DNA from: Silvibacterium dinghuense
GTDB lineage: Bacteria; Acidobacteriota; Terriglobia; Terriglobales; Acidobacteriaceae
Direction: 5' to 3'
Length of the DNA stretch: 64,000 nt
Assembly (NCBI RefSeq): GCF_004123295.1
Contig: NZ_SDMK01000003.1
Span: 124,001-188,000, forward strand
Shown here: positions 1 through 9,637 of the stretch, one piece after another
Numbering within the stretch: the first letter of the stretch is position 1
Layout of the letters: each line of letters begins with the position of its first letter
Notes under the pieces: generated by a model
Seen by the model: only the letters and a program-made list of their open reading frames with translations
What the model was told of the DNA's origin: nothing
Database searches by the model: none
Program-made: the position numbers and the translations under genes

Positions 1-736
1 TCGGGAAGCAGAAGAACACCGGCTCGTCCACTTGCTCGAGCGCGGCAAACAACGCCTCGGCTTCCTCCGTCGTATCGGAACGCAGCGTCACTGGATGATA
101 GGCAACAAGAACAGGCGGCCGGCTCAGATCGATTTCTAACTTCTTCTCCAGCTCCGCACAGCCCAGCAAGGTACTCCTGCGCAGGTGATCGAGCGAAGGC
201 GCTCCGGCGCAGTGCACCCGCCACGGCTCTTCCCCCATGGAGAGAACACGGGCACGCGCGCCATGCGTGGAGGTGAAATGAATATGGCTCATCTTGGTGA
301 GCGCATTGCGCACCGCATCATCGATGGCGCCTTCGCTGACTTCACCCCCTTCGATATGCGCGATGGGGATGCGCAGCGCCAGCGCTACCGAGGCCGGAGC
401 AAGCATCTCGTAGCGATCGGCGATGAGCAGCAGCAAATCCGGCCGCATCGCACCGAGAAGATCGGCAAGGCTCTGCACCGCAACGCCGATGGTCTTCGCC
501 ATGCCGATATCGGAGTCCGAGCTCAACAGGCACTCAATCCGGCCGGCGATAGAAAACCCGTCCTTTTCGATCTCCTTCCCCGTCGCGCCGAACGCCGGAG
601 AAAGATGCGAAGCCATCACAATCAGGCGCAGATCGACGCCGGGATGATCGGCAAGATCGCGGAGAGGCCAGTAGAGATGGCTGTAGTCCGCGCGCGAACT
701 GGTGACCACGGCGATGGTGCGCTTGCCTGCCGTCAT
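1..736 (-). CDS. UDP-N-acetylglucosamine 2-epimerase, hydrolysing (NeuC/LegG-like), partial
   Basis: The gene starts at an ATG at 736 and runs off the left edge, so about 245 N-terminal residues of a protein that is normally near 380 are present. Translation shows the family's N-terminal SSRADY motif, the HIEGGE...EGAIDD block followed by KMSHIHF, and a YHPVT motif. All are typical of NeuC-type enzymes, which hydrolyse and epimerise a UDP-N-acetyl sugar to release a free ManNAc-type sugar for sialic, legionaminic or related nonulosonic acids. The start overlaps the stop of the upstream dehydratase gene (ATGA), so the two are translationally coupled. Function is secure at family level. Whether the substrate is UDP-GlcNAc or a diacetamido sugar (LegG type) cannot be told without the genes beyond the edge. 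Confidence 0.9.
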   Translation of the reverse strand, partial: MTAGKRTIAVVTSSRADYSHLYWPLRDLADHPGVDLRLIVMASHLSPAFGATGKEIEKDGFSIAGRIECLLSSDSDIGMAKTIGVAVQSLADLLGAMRPDLLLLIADRYEMLAPASVALALRIPIAHIEGGEVSEGAIDDAVRNALTKMSHIHFTSTHGARARVLSMGEEPWRVHCAGAPSLDHLRRSTLLGCAELEKKLEIDLSRPPVLVAYHPVTLRSDTTEEAEALFAALEQVDEPVFFCFP

Positions 737-1815
737 GCGCGCACCTCGGTCCGAGCTTGCTGCGCGAGCAGATTCTCAATCTGCTCACCAGGCCGATAGT
801 CAGGCACGAGGAGACGAATACCGTTCAATAACTGTGACAAATTGCGCTCCTGCACTGCCGCCTCAAGCGCATCGAGCGCGGCGGAAAGCTGTTGTGGCGC
901 AGGTTGCGGCGTGATCACCGCACGCAGCGGAAAACCTGCCCGCCCCGCGAGCATCTCCTTCGCAGCCACCAGTATTTCGTTGAGCTTCTCACCGGGACGC
1001 AGTCCGGTATAAACAATGCCCGGATGCGGTTCGGAGATCGATGCGAGGAGCCGATGCGCTACCTCGCGGATAAGCACCGGCTCACCCATCTGCGGAACGA
1101 AAAGCTGCGGCCTTTCGCCCAGGGCCAGCAGCAGCAGATGCACCGCATCCGCAAGCGTGACGAAATAGCGGCTGACCTCGGGATGCGTAACGGTGAGCGG
1201 CTCACCGCGGTCGAGCTGCTGCTGAAAATACGGCAGCACGCTGCCCGCCGAGGCCAGCACGTTGCCAAGGCGAATGACCGTGAATCCCGCCGCCAGGGTC
1301 ACAAGCTCCGCAATACGTTTCGAGACGCCAAGCATGCTCACAGGCTCTACCGCCTTGTCGGTGGAAAGCAGGACAAAGCGCGGCGTGCCCGCCTCTGCTG
1401 CCACACGAACCAGCGCTCTTGTGCCGAGAGCGTTGTTGGCGATGGCAGCGAAAGCCTGCGATTCCAGCAGCGGCACATGCTTGAAAGCCGCCGCATGCAG
1501 CACCACATCGAAGCGGTGGAACTCGAAAAGCTCACGCAGCAGCTTTTCATCGCACACACTGCCTAGCACCGCCGTGTATGCCGCCTCGAGATCCTGAGTA
1601 AGCTGAAACAGGCCCTGCTCCGAGGCCTCAAGCAGCACCAGATCCCGGGGCGCGAGCGAGGCTGCCTGGCGGACAAGCGCGGAGCCGATGGAACCGCCTG
1701 CACCGGTAACCAGCACGCGCCTGTTCTCGATCAGAGCCCGGTCGATGGGCGGCAGGGACTCGAGTTCCATCGAGCGAAAAAGGGCATTCCAGCGGCTGTC
1801 ACAAGGATCTGGCAT
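733..1815 (-). CDS. Nucleotide-sugar 4,6-dehydratase, CapD/FlaA1-like SDR
   Basis: A 360-residue extended short-chain dehydrogenase of the polysaccharide-biosynthesis (CapD, FlaA1, WbpM C-terminal half) family. The Rossmann motif TGAGGSIG lies at residues 37-44 and the STDKA motif at 151-155, followed by GVSKR with Lys166. The family converts UDP-GlcNAc to a 4-keto-6-deoxy sugar in the cytoplasm. Two residues deserve care: the usual catalytic Tyr or Met four residues before the Lys is Leu162 here. The protein is soluble and lacks the membrane domain of WbpM. It is the first gene of a minus-strand unit and overlaps the NeuC-like gene by four bases. This pairing suggests a legionaminic, bacillosamine or related amino-sugar pathway, which is inference. 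Confidence 0.85.
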   Translation of the reverse strand: MPDPCDSRWNALFRSMELESLPPIDRALIENRRVLVTGAGGSIGSALVRQAASLAPRDLVLLEASEQGLFQLTQDLEAAYTAVLGSVCDEKLLRELFEFHRFDVVLHAAAFKHVPLLESQAFAAIANNALGTRALVRVAAEAGTPRFVLLSTDKAVEPVSMLGVSKRIAELVTLAAGFTVIRLGNVLASAGSVLPYFQQQLDRGEPLTVTHPEVSRYFVTLADAVHLLLLALGERPQLFVPQMGEPVLIREVAHRLLASISEPHPGIVYTGLRPGEKLNEILVAAKEMLAGRAGFPLRAVITPQPAPQQLSAALDALEAAVQERNLSQLLNGIRLLVPDYRPGEQIENLLAQQARTEVRA

Positions 1816-1842
1816 CGCTCTCAGTCTATCGTTTTGCTCTTC

Positions 1843-1848
1843 TATAAT
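1843..1848 (+). promoter_or_regulatory. Perfect -10 box in a 44-bp divergent intergenic space
   Basis: TATAAT lies 11 bases before the ATG at 1860. Its complement reads ATTATA followed by GA, so a TATAGA -10 for the minus-strand dehydratase gene can overlap it. No good -35 is seen on either strand. With the -10 this close, the plus-strand transcript would have a leader of only a few bases, and no Shine-Dalgarno precedes the ATG. Confidence 0.45.
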
Positions 1849-1859
1849 TGGCCCCGACG

Positions 1860-4800
1860 ATGTTCGCGCACAAATTGCTCATCCGCCGCGCCACGCTTTG
1901 CCTGGCCTCCTCTTTCTGCCTGCTCCTCTGCGCGAGCAGCGCGCCCATGGCCTTCGCCCAGGACGCTCCATCGCTTGCAGCCTCGCGGCTCAATAACGTG
2001 GGCGTAGCGCTGATGAACCAGCAGTTCACCGAGAAGGCTCTCGCAAAATTTGAGGCCGCGCACACCGCAGATACGCAGACCGCAATTCCAGTATTGAACA
2101 AGGGAATAGCGCTGCTTTACCTGCAAAAACTGCCGGAGGCCGAAACCGCTCTCGAAGCGGCGGCAAAAATCGACGCGAAGAACCCGCGCGCATGGTACGC
2201 GCTGGCGCTGGCGCACCTCGATGCCGGCAATCCCAGGCAGGCCATCGATGACATGCAGCATGTAGTAACGCTCGATCCGAAGGATGCGGACGCCCACTAC
2301 TTTCTCGGCTCGTTTTACCTCAGCCTGGGTGATTACGCGCACGCCAGGCAGGAGTATGAAGCTGCGATCGAGCGGAATCCGATCCATGCCTCGGCACAGT
2401 TCGGACTCGCGCGCGCCTTGCAGCGCCTCGGCGACACACCCGGTTCCCGCGAGCACCTGAAGCGCTTTCAGCAGCTCACGCAGAATAAGATTTCGAGCCC
2501 TCTGAGCGCGGCTTACGGAGAACAGGGCCACTACGCAACTGTCGAAGACATGCTGGCGCCTCCGGTAACGCCGGGCGCAATGATCCCCGTCACGCTGAAG
2601 CCGGAAACCATTGTCCAGCCACAGAGCAACCCTGGCGCCGGACACGCCGCGGGCGCATGCCTGCTGCCGACAAAAGACAGCGGACGAGCCAATCTTCTGG
2701 TGCTCGGCAGCGGCTCGCAGGCGTTGCGTGTCTTCACTCCCTCGGCGAGCGGCTACACTGAGCTTCCCGCCGCGCAGACCGGACTCACAGCCAGCGGAGA
2801 CGCCGTCGCCTGCGCTGTCGGCGACTACGATGCAGACGGGCAGCCCGACCTCGCAATTGCCTTCACCGATCGGGTCGTCCTCTATCACAACACCGGGAAC
2901 GGACACTTTGAGGACGCGACGGAAAAAGCAGGCATCCGCCAGCTCAATCGCCCAGCCGGCGTGCTCTTCCTCGACTTCGATCACGACGGCGACGTGGACC
3001 TGCTGGTGACCGGCGCAGCCAAAGAGAACAGTGGCCCAAGCGTGCTATGGCGCAACAACGGCAACTCGACCTTTACAGAATGGACCGCGCCCACCGGACT
3101 TGCAGGCACAAAGACAACTGCGGGTGCCACGCTCTCCGACATCAACAATGACCGCGCCGTAGATTTGCTGGTCGCAGGCGAAGATGCCGCGCCGACGATC
3201 TACCTGAATCAACGCGAAGGAAAATTCCTGCCCCTCCCGCTCTATGCCGAGCCCGCGCTCGCCGCATCGCGCGGCCTCGCCGTCTTCGATTTCGACAAAG
3301 ACGGCTGGATGGACGTAGCCGTTTCGCATGCCGGCTCTCCAGGGCTGAGCCTGTGGCGCAATAACGGAGGCAACGCCTTCGAACGGGTGCCGCTCCCTCT
3401 CAAGGATGCGACTGCTGCCTGGGGCCTGACGCCGATCGACATCGACAACGATGGCTGGATGGATCTTGCCGCGATCGTCGAAACCTCCTCTGGCGCAGAG
3501 CTGCGTGTCTTCAGAAATCGCGGTCCACAGGGATTCGAAGACGTCAGCGATGCCGTAGGCGCCAGCAAGCTGAAGCTGAACAATCCGCGCGCACTGATCG
3601 CGGATGACATCGACGGAGACGGGGCCGCAGACCTGATCGTGACGCAGGCGGATGGCTCCGTGATCGCGCTGAAAAATATCGGCGGCAACAAAAATCACTC
3701 CCTGCGGATTGCACTGACCGGGCTCGCGGACAACAAGACAGCCATCGGTACAAAAGTTGAGGTCTTCTCGAACGGACAGAAGCAGAAATTCGAGATCACC
3801 GGCGGAGCAGGCTATCTGAGCCAGGGTGCGACGGAAATTCTGGCCGGGCTCGGACAGAGCCAGCAGGTAGACGTGGTGCGCCTCCTGTGGCCGACCGGCG
3901 TGCCGCAGGACGAGATCGATATCTCAGCGGCGAAACCTCTTGAGCTCAAGGAATTGGATCGGCGCGGCAGCTCGTGCCCGGTGCTTTTCGCATGGGATGG
4001 CACAAAGTACCAGTTCGTTGCCGACGTGATCGGCGCAGCCGTCGTCGGACACTGGGTCTCTCCAACCGCGACCAACCAGGCCGATCCGGATGAATGGATT
4101 AAAGTGGAGGGCTCGCAGCTCAAAGCCCGCAACGGCTACCTGAGCCTGCGCTTCGGCGAGCCGATGGAGGAGATCAACTACATCGATCAGCTGCGGCTCG
4201 TGGCCATCGATCATCCCGAAGGCACCGAGGTCTATCCGGACGAGCGCTTCCTCGACGAATCACCCTTCGCATCGGGCAAGGCTGTCGCGGCCTCTGCTCA
4301 GACACGGCCGCTTGCCGGAGCCTGGGACGATCATGGGCACGACGTACTGCCGCTGCTCGCCAGGCGCGATCATCAGTATGTGCGCGACTTCACCAACCTG
4401 AGCTACGCAGGCTACGCCAACATGCACACGCTCACGCTCGATCTCGGCACATGGTCTCCTGCAAACCCGCTGCGGCTCTTCCTGCATGGCTATATCGAGT
4501 ACTTCAGCGCAAGCTCGATGTATGCCGCGTGGCAGGCCGGCCTCAAGCCGGTATCGCCGTATCTCGAAGCGCAGATGCCGGACGGCAGCTGGAAGCGGAT
4601 CATCGACGACATGGGCTTTCCTGCGGGTCTGCCACGCACCATCGTCGTCGATCTCACCGGCAAGTTGCCCGCAGGCGCGACAAAGGTCCGCCTCACCACG
4701 AATCTGCAGATCTACTGGGACCAGGCGCTGGTAGACAATGGTCCCTCGCAGAGTGTGCCGATGCGGCAGACAGAGCTACCGCTGGGAATGGCGCACCTCG

Positions 4801-5294
4801 CCTTCCGCGGCTACCCGCAGCAGATCGAGGGCGCAACCCCGGGCGACCTCACCTACAACTACGAGAAGATCAGCCAGACAGGCCCCTTCGAATGGCAGCG
4901 CGGCCCATACACACACTACGGCAGCGTGACTCCCTTGCTGGCCGCGGCCGATAACCGGTACGTCATCTTCGGCAGCGGCGAAGAGATCGATGCGGAGTTT
5001 GCAGCCTCATCTCTGCCGCCGTTGCCGCCGCACTGGAAGCGCGACTACTTCTTCTATGCGAATGGTTTTGTGAAGGACATGGATTTCTACGAAGCGATGC
5101 CCTTCAGCGTGGCACAGCTTCCCTTCCACGAAGAGAGCAGCTATCCGTATCCGAAGTCCGAGCATTATCCTGAGACGCCGGAGACACTGCGCTACCTGCT
5201 GAACTGGGATGATCGCTTCGAGTCCGGAGACCGGCTGCAGCACTTCCAGTTCGATTACACGCCGGTCAAGTCGGAACCGGATACGCAACCATGA
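1860..5294 (+). CDS. Secreted TPR / FG-GAP (VCBS) / ASPIC-UnbV protein
   Basis: About 1144 residues. A hydrophobic signal peptide ends near AFAQ (about residue 34). Tetratricopeptide repeats follow to about residue 205. Then comes a run of FG-GAP/VCBS repeats with calcium-loop-like DxDxDGxxD strings (for example DYDADGQPD, DFDHDGDVD, DIDNDGWMD) to about residue 610, a UnbV/ASPIC-like segment ending around residue 680, and a C-terminal region of about 450 residues without a domain I can name. Such proteins are exported and common in Acidobacteriota. Their molecular role is not established; binding of protein or carbohydrate by the propeller is likely. The ATG at 1860 is preferred over an in-frame TTG at 1848 that overlaps the -10 box. 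The stop overlaps the next start (ATGA), which suggests co-translation with the amidase. Confidence 0.85.
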   Translation: MFAHKLLIRRATLCLASSFCLLLCASSAPMAFAQDAPSLAASRLNNVGVALMNQQFTEKALAKFEAAHTADTQTAIPVLNKGIALLYLQKLPEAETALEAAAKIDAKNPRAWYALALAHLDAGNPRQAIDDMQHVVTLDPKDADAHYFLGSFYLSLGDYAHARQEYEAAIERNPIHASAQFGLARALQRLGDTPGSREHLKRFQQLTQNKISSPLSAAYGEQGHYATVEDMLAPPVTPGAMIPVTLKPETIVQPQSNPGAGHAAGACLLPTKDSGRANLLVLGSGSQALRVFTPSASGYTELPAAQTGLTASGDAVACAVGDYDADGQPDLAIAFTDRVVLYHNTGNGHFEDATEKAGIRQLNRPAGVLFLDFDHDGDVDLLVTGAAKENSGPSVLWRNNGNSTFTEWTAPTGLAGTKTTAGATLSDINNDRAVDLLVAGEDAAPTIYLNQREGKFLPLPLYAEPALAASRGLAVFDFDKDGWMDVAVSHAGSPGLSLWRNNGGNAFERVPLPLKDATAAWGLTPIDIDNDGWMDLAAIVETSSGAELRVFRNRGPQGFEDVSDAVGASKLKLNNPRALIADDIDGDGAADLIVTQADGSVIALKNIGGNKNHSLRIALTGLADNKTAIGTKVEVFSNGQKQKFEITGGAGYLSQGATEILAGLGQSQQVDVVRLLWPTGVPQDEIDISAAKPLELKELDRRGSSCPVLFAWDGTKYQFVADVIGAAVVGHWVSPTATNQADPDEWIKVEGSQLKARNGYLSLRFGEPMEEINYIDQLRLVAIDHPEGTEVYPDERFLDESPFASGKAVAASAQTRPLAGAWDDHGHDVLPLLARRDHQYVRDFTNLSYAGYANMHTLTLDLGTWSPANPLRLFLHGYIEYFSASSMYAAWQAGLKPVSPYLEAQMPDGSWKRIIDDMGFPAGLPRTIVVDLTGKLPAGATKVRLTTNLQIYWDQALVDNGPSQSVPMRQTELPLGMAHLAFRGYPQQIEGATPGDLTYNYEKISQTGPFEWQRGPYTHYGSVTPLLAAADNRYVIFGSGEEIDAEFAASSLPPLPPHWKRDYFFYANGFVKDMDFYEAMPFSVAQLPFHEESSYPYPKSEHYPETPETLRYLLNWDDRFESGDRLQHFQFDYTPVKSEPDTQP

Positions 5295-6691
5295 CGGTGA
5301 CATTTCTCTCGGCCCGCGAACAGCTGGCCATGCTGCGCGCGCGTAAAATATCGTCCATCGAACTCGCCGAAGAACATATCCGTCAGATCGGGCAATGGAA
5401 TAATGCGCTTGGAGCCTTCATCGAATTTGATGCCGGGCGCGTGCGCGAGCAGGCGAAACGAGGCGCGAGCGGTCCACTCGCCGGACTCTGCCTCAGCTCG
5501 AAGGCGACAGTGCCCATCGCCGGCTATCGCTGCGAGATTGGAAGCGCGCTGCTCCGCGGCGACGTCGCAGAGCAGGATGCCGAAGCCGTGGCCCGTCTGC
5601 GCTCCGCCGGCGCGACGCTTCTCGGCACAACAAACTGCCCCGAATTCCTCATGGCGTATGAGACCGACAACCTTCTCTACGGCAAGACGCGGAATCCATG
5701 GAGCCTCGATCACTCGGCAGGCGGCTCGAGCGGCGGCGAAGCCGCAGCCATTGCAGCGGGCATGTCCGCCGGAGGCCTGGGCAGCGACAGCGGCGGCTCG
5801 GTGCGCGTGCCCGCGCACTTCTGCGGCATCAGCGCATTGAAGCCCACACCGGGACGCGTCCCCGGGCGCGGACATACACCGCCATGTATCGGACCATTTT
5901 CCATCCTCGGCGCAGTCGGTCCCATGGCGCGCACCATCGGCGACGTCGCCTTGCTCTTCGAAGCACTCGCCGAACAGGATCGCCTCGATCCGGCGAGCCC
6001 GCCGCTATCGTTGCGTGAGATGTCGATCGAATCCGCAAAGCAGGTACGGATCGGCTGGCTGGAAGAGGATGGCCTGACTCCCGTGACGGAAGAGACGCGC
6101 GAGGCTGTGCGAGCCGCCGTGCAGTCCCTCGAAGCGCAAGGCTTTCATGTGGAGCCCTTTCGCCCGGCCGCTCTCGAAGAGGCGCGGCAACTGTGGTGGA
6201 AATTCTTCATGCAATGCGGCGCCATGTTCTATGCGCCGGCCATCGCAGGCCGCCAGGCAGAGCTCAGCCCCATCTTTCGCGAGTTTTTGCACCTTTCCGG
6301 CGAGGCGCCGCCGCTCACGGCGACACAACTGCTGGATGCCTGGGCGCAATGCGATGAGGTGCGCGGAAAGCTGCTGGCAGAAATGCGCGAATACCCCATC
6401 CTGCTGCTGCCGGCGTGTTCAGTGCCCGCATTCCGGCATGGAGAGCGCGAGTGGAAGATCGATGGCCAGCCGGTGCAGTATCTCGACGCGATGCGTTACA
6501 CCCAGTGGTTCAACCTGCTGGCCGCGCCCGCCGCGGTCGTGCCGGTCAGCCAGTCCCGCAATGGACTGCCGATCGGAGTGCAGATTGCGGGCCGTCCGTT
6601 TGAAGACGAGCTTGTCCTCACCGTAGCAGGGTGCGTCGATCGGGCCTTTGGATACCGGCCGCCGCCGCTCGTCTACCCTGCCGCGCCGTAA
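5291..6691 (+). CDS. Amidase signature family hydrolase
   Basis: A 466-residue member of the amidase signature family (GatA, malonamidase, fatty acid amide hydrolase type). The Ser-cisSer-Lys triad can be read as Lys71 (SSKATVP), Ser146 (in GGSSGGE) and Ser170 (in GSDSGGSVR). No signal peptide is seen, so it is probably cytoplasmic. It hydrolyses a carboxamide; the substrate cannot be inferred. It is unlikely to be the true GatA because no gatB or gatC is adjacent and the partner gene is a secreted propeller protein. Translation is coupled to the upstream gene through an ATGA overlap. The stop lies only 15 bases from the murF stop on the other strand. Confidence 0.88.
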   Translation: MTVTFLSAREQLAMLRARKISSIELAEEHIRQIGQWNNALGAFIEFDAGRVREQAKRGASGPLAGLCLSSKATVPIAGYRCEIGSALLRGDVAEQDAEAVARLRSAGATLLGTTNCPEFLMAYETDNLLYGKTRNPWSLDHSAGGSSGGEAAAIAAGMSAGGLGSDSGGSVRVPAHFCGISALKPTPGRVPGRGHTPPCIGPFSILGAVGPMARTIGDVALLFEALAEQDRLDPASPPLSLREMSIESAKQVRIGWLEEDGLTPVTEETREAVRAAVQSLEAQGFHVEPFRPAALEEARQLWWKFFMQCGAMFYAPAIAGRQAELSPIFREFLHLSGEAPPLTATQLLDAWAQCDEVRGKLLAEMREYPILLLPACSVPAFRHGEREWKIDGQPVQYLDAMRYTQWFNLLAAPAAVVPVSQSRNGLPIGVQIAGRPFEDELVLTVAGCVDRAFGYRPPPLVYPAAP

Positions 6692-6706
6692 TCGTAACTG
6701 CGACAG

Positions 6707-8083
6707 CTACAAAACATCGAGGAGACGCTCGAGGCGTACTCCGCGCGAAGCCTTCAACAGAACTACATCCCCAGGCTGGAGATGCTCGTGGAGCCACGCA
6801 CCGGCCTCTTCGGGAGTTGCAAAGAAATGGGCCTCCCGGCCACGCTTTGCGACTTCTTCGACGATATGAGCAGCCGCTCCCCGCACGCCGAGCACAATAT
6901 CGATCTTCTCTTGAACGGCACGCGCGCCGCAGGCCGTGTGGAGCGCCGCTGCCTGCGCACCCAGTTCGAGCATTTCGCCTGCAACCAGAATGCGGCGTCC
7001 CCCCTCCCCCACCGGGACCGTAGCCAGGGTCGCAATCATGGCCTTCAGAGCTTCAGGGTTCGAATTGTAACTGTCGTTGATAATGGTCGCGCCGCGCACA
7101 GAAACAGCGCGCCCGCGCTTCTCATCCGGCAGCAACGCCTCAAGAGCCCGGCAGCAGGCTTCGAGAGGGATGCCCGCTGCAATCCCCACGGCGATGGCCG
7201 CAAGCGCATTCGAAACATTGTGCTCACCCGGCAGATGCAGATGCAGCGACGCCGTCTCCTGCCCCGCGAGCACCGAGACACGAAGACCATCGATGCCGAG
7301 CGGCTCGACAGCGGTAGCGCGCGGATCGGCGCAGGGACCGTACCCGAAGTAGACCACGGCGCCCTTGAAGTCGCGTCCGAATTGCGAAACATAGTGATCG
7401 TCGCAGTTCAAAAATGCGATGCCCTGGTGCGGCAGCGACTGGATCAGCTCATACTTGGCGCGAGCCACACCGGCAATGCCGTCCGGAAAAAACTCCGCGT
7501 GCGCATTGCCCACATTCGTGACCACACCCCACTCGGGCGCGGCGATGCGCGCCAGCGCGGCAATCTCACCGGCAGCGGACATGCCCATCTCAATAACCGC
7601 GACCTCGTGCTCCGGCTGGAGCTTCAAAAGCTGCAGAGGCAGGCCGAAACCGTTATTGAGATTGCCCTGCGATTTGAGGACAGCGAAACGCGCACCCAAC
7701 ACCGCGGCAATCGCCTCTTTCGTCGTAGTTTTTCCGGCCGACCCGGTAACGCCGACGACGCGCTTGCCCCAATGGCGCCGCACCGCCGCAGCCAACTGCT
7801 GCAGGGCAACAAGAGGATCTTCTACCGCGAGCAGCGGACCGGACACGCTGCCCAGGTGGCCAAGCTGCTTCGAGGCGACCACTGCCCCGATAGCGCCAGC
7901 AGCGAAAGCCGCGGCCACAAATGCGTGCCCATCAAAACGGTCGCCCTTCACGGCAAAAAAGAGATCGCCCGGCTGGATGGTGCGCGAGTCGATGGAGTAG
8001 CCGGTGATCACGCTGGCGTGCGGCGTATGCCCATGCAATTCCGCGCTGCACCACTGTGCGGCCTGGTGAAGTTCCAGGTTCAT
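6707..8083 (-). CDS. murF: UDP-N-acetylmuramoyl-tripeptide--D-alanyl-D-alanine ligase MurF
   Basis: A 458-residue Mur ligase that adds D-Ala-D-Ala to UDP-MurNAc-tripeptide in the cytoplasm, the last cytoplasmic peptide step of peptidoglycan synthesis. The ATP-binding motif GVTGSAGKTTT is at residues 111-121, and the YNSNPEA motif typical of MurF follows in the central domain. The ATG overlaps the murE stop by four bases. It is the last gene of this dcw block: the next gene is the convergent amidase, so mraY, murD, ftsW and murG, which often follow, are not here. Confidence 0.96.
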   Translation of the reverse strand: MNLELHQAAQWCSAELHGHTPHASVITGYSIDSRTIQPGDLFFAVKGDRFDGHAFVAAAFAAGAIGAVVASKQLGHLGSVSGPLLAVEDPLVALQQLAAAVRRHWGKRVVGVTGSAGKTTTKEAIAAVLGARFAVLKSQGNLNNGFGLPLQLLKLQPEHEVAVIEMGMSAAGEIAALARIAAPEWGVVTNVGNAHAEFFPDGIAGVARAKYELIQSLPHQGIAFLNCDDHYVSQFGRDFKGAVVYFGYGPCADPRATAVEPLGIDGLRVSVLAGQETASLHLHLPGEHNVSNALAAIAVGIAAGIPLEACCRALEALLPDEKRGRAVSVRGATIINDSYNSNPEALKAMIATLATVPVGEGGRRILVAGEMLELGAQAAALHTACGARAVQEKIDIVLGVRGAAAHIVEEVAKRGREAHFFATPEEAGAWLHEHLQPGDVVLLKASRGVRLERLLDVL

Positions 8084-9588
8084 GCGCGCACCTCTTCCTG
8101 CAGGGTTTCAAGAGCGGCTGCTGCGACAGCGGCATCATCGAACGGAATCACGTGAGCTCCTATGGTCTGTGTCTTCTCGTGCCCTTTGCCGGCAAGCAGA
8201 ACAATATCGCCGGCACGCGCTTCGCGCAGCGCAAGCGAAATCGCAGCAGCGCGATCAGGTTCAACGGCAAATGTCGTCCCCGTCGCCTCAAGACCGGGGA
8301 GCGCGTCCGCGATGATGGCCGATGGCTCTTCGCTGCGGGGATTGTCCGAAGTAAGAATGACAAAATCGCTGCCTTCGCCGGCAGCCCGTCCCATCAGCGG
8401 ACGCTTGGCGCAGTCGCGATCGCCACCGCAGCCGAAGAGCGTGAGCACGCGGCCTCCGCTCGATGTCACAAATGCGCGCGCCAGGGCAGTGAGGTTGCGC
8501 AGCGCATCGTCGGTGTGAGCGTAGTCGACAACCACGGTGAAGGGTTGTCCGCGATCCACAGTCTGGAAGCGGCCTGGCACGCACTCGAGCGAAGCGATTC
8601 CAGCCTGAATCTGCTGCAGAGAAAGATCGCGCGCAAATGCAGCCGCGCAGGCAGCGAGCAGGTTGTAGACATTCACCTGGCCCGTAAGCCGCGTTGCGAT
8701 AGCGATGCTCCCGGCAGGAGAGTGCAGCGTGAAGCGCATGCCGGAGGGTTTCATCTCCACATCCGAGGCGTGAAAATCTCCGGACGCAAGTCCATACGAG
8801 TAAGTCTGCGCGCCGGCCTCACGCGCGGCAGCTCCGAGCCGAACCCCATACGGATCGTCGATATTGACGACAGCCACGCGTGGAGCCTCCGTCAGAGAGC
8901 CATCGAAAAGACGGCGTTTCGCCGCGAAGTAGTTCTCCATCGTGCCATGAAAGTCGAGATGGTCGCGGGTGAGGTTCGTGAAAATCGCAACATCGTACGG
9001 CACGGCAAAAACACGGCCCTGCTCGAGCGCATGTGAGGAAACCTCCATCACCGTTTCGCTCGCTCCTGCATCCACACCTTCACGCAACAGCTCGTAGAGA
9101 TCGCGCGACTCGGGCGTGGTGTGCGGCGAAGGACGAACGCTCCCCGCAACGTGATATTCGATCGTGCCCACCAGCACCGTCTTACGCCCGGCATGATTCA
9201 GAATCGCGTCGAGCAGAAAGGCAGTCGTCGTCTTGCCATTGGTTCCGGTCACACCGCTGAGCTTCAGCGCACGCTCCGGATGGGCATAAAAATTCGCCGA
9301 GGCCAGAGCGAGCGCATTGCGCCCATGCGCGATGAGGGCTGCCGCAGTCTCGGGATGATCGCGGCGCAGCCCGGCAAAGGCTTCGGCAGAATCCGTAAGG
9401 ATAGCCGCGGCGCCCAGCTCAAGCGCTTTCGGAATATAGCGATTGCCGTCCGTCGTTTCGCCCTGCATGGCGACGAAGAGGCCACCGGGCGGAATGCGGC
9501 GCGAATCGTACTCCATGCCGCGGAGAAGCGGGTTCTGACCGCCACGATCGAGAAGTGGAATGCCGGCGAGGACGTCGTCGAAGGTCAT
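8080..9588 (-). CDS. murE: UDP-N-acetylmuramoyl-L-alanyl-D-glutamate--2,6-diaminopimelate ligase MurE
   Basis: A 502-residue Mur ligase. The Walker-type motif GVTGTNGKTTT is near residues 112-122, and a DNPR motif (in SDNPRSEEP) near the C-terminal domain marks specificity for meso-diaminopimelate rather than lysine. So the peptidoglycan is predicted to be of the mDAP type. The frame stays open up to 9714, but that would overlap ftsI by 77 bases. The ATG at 9588 (MTFDDVL) gives the family's normal N-terminus and a 49-base gap to ftsI, so it is preferred. Confidence 0.95.
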   Translation of the reverse strand: MTFDDVLAGIPLLDRGGQNPLLRGMEYDSRRIPPGGLFVAMQGETTDGNRYIPKALELGAAAILTDSAEAFAGLRRDHPETAAALIAHGRNALALASANFYAHPERALKLSGVTGTNGKTTTAFLLDAILNHAGRKTVLVGTIEYHVAGSVRPSPHTTPESRDLYELLREGVDAGASETVMEVSSHALEQGRVFAVPYDVAIFTNLTRDHLDFHGTMENYFAAKRRLFDGSLTEAPRVAVVNIDDPYGVRLGAAAREAGAQTYSYGLASGDFHASDVEMKPSGMRFTLHSPAGSIAIATRLTGQVNVYNLLAACAAAFARDLSLQQIQAGIASLECVPGRFQTVDRGQPFTVVVDYAHTDDALRNLTALARAFVTSSGGRVLTLFGCGGDRDCAKRPLMGRAAGEGSDFVILTSDNPRSEEPSAIIADALPGLEATGTTFAVEPDRAAAISLALREARAGDIVLLAGKGHEKTQTIGAHVIPFDDAAVAAAALETLQEEVRA

Positions 9589-9637
9589 ACTGGAGATGAT
9601 TGTAGCGATCCGCGCGGCTGCGTGCTGCACAGGCGCA

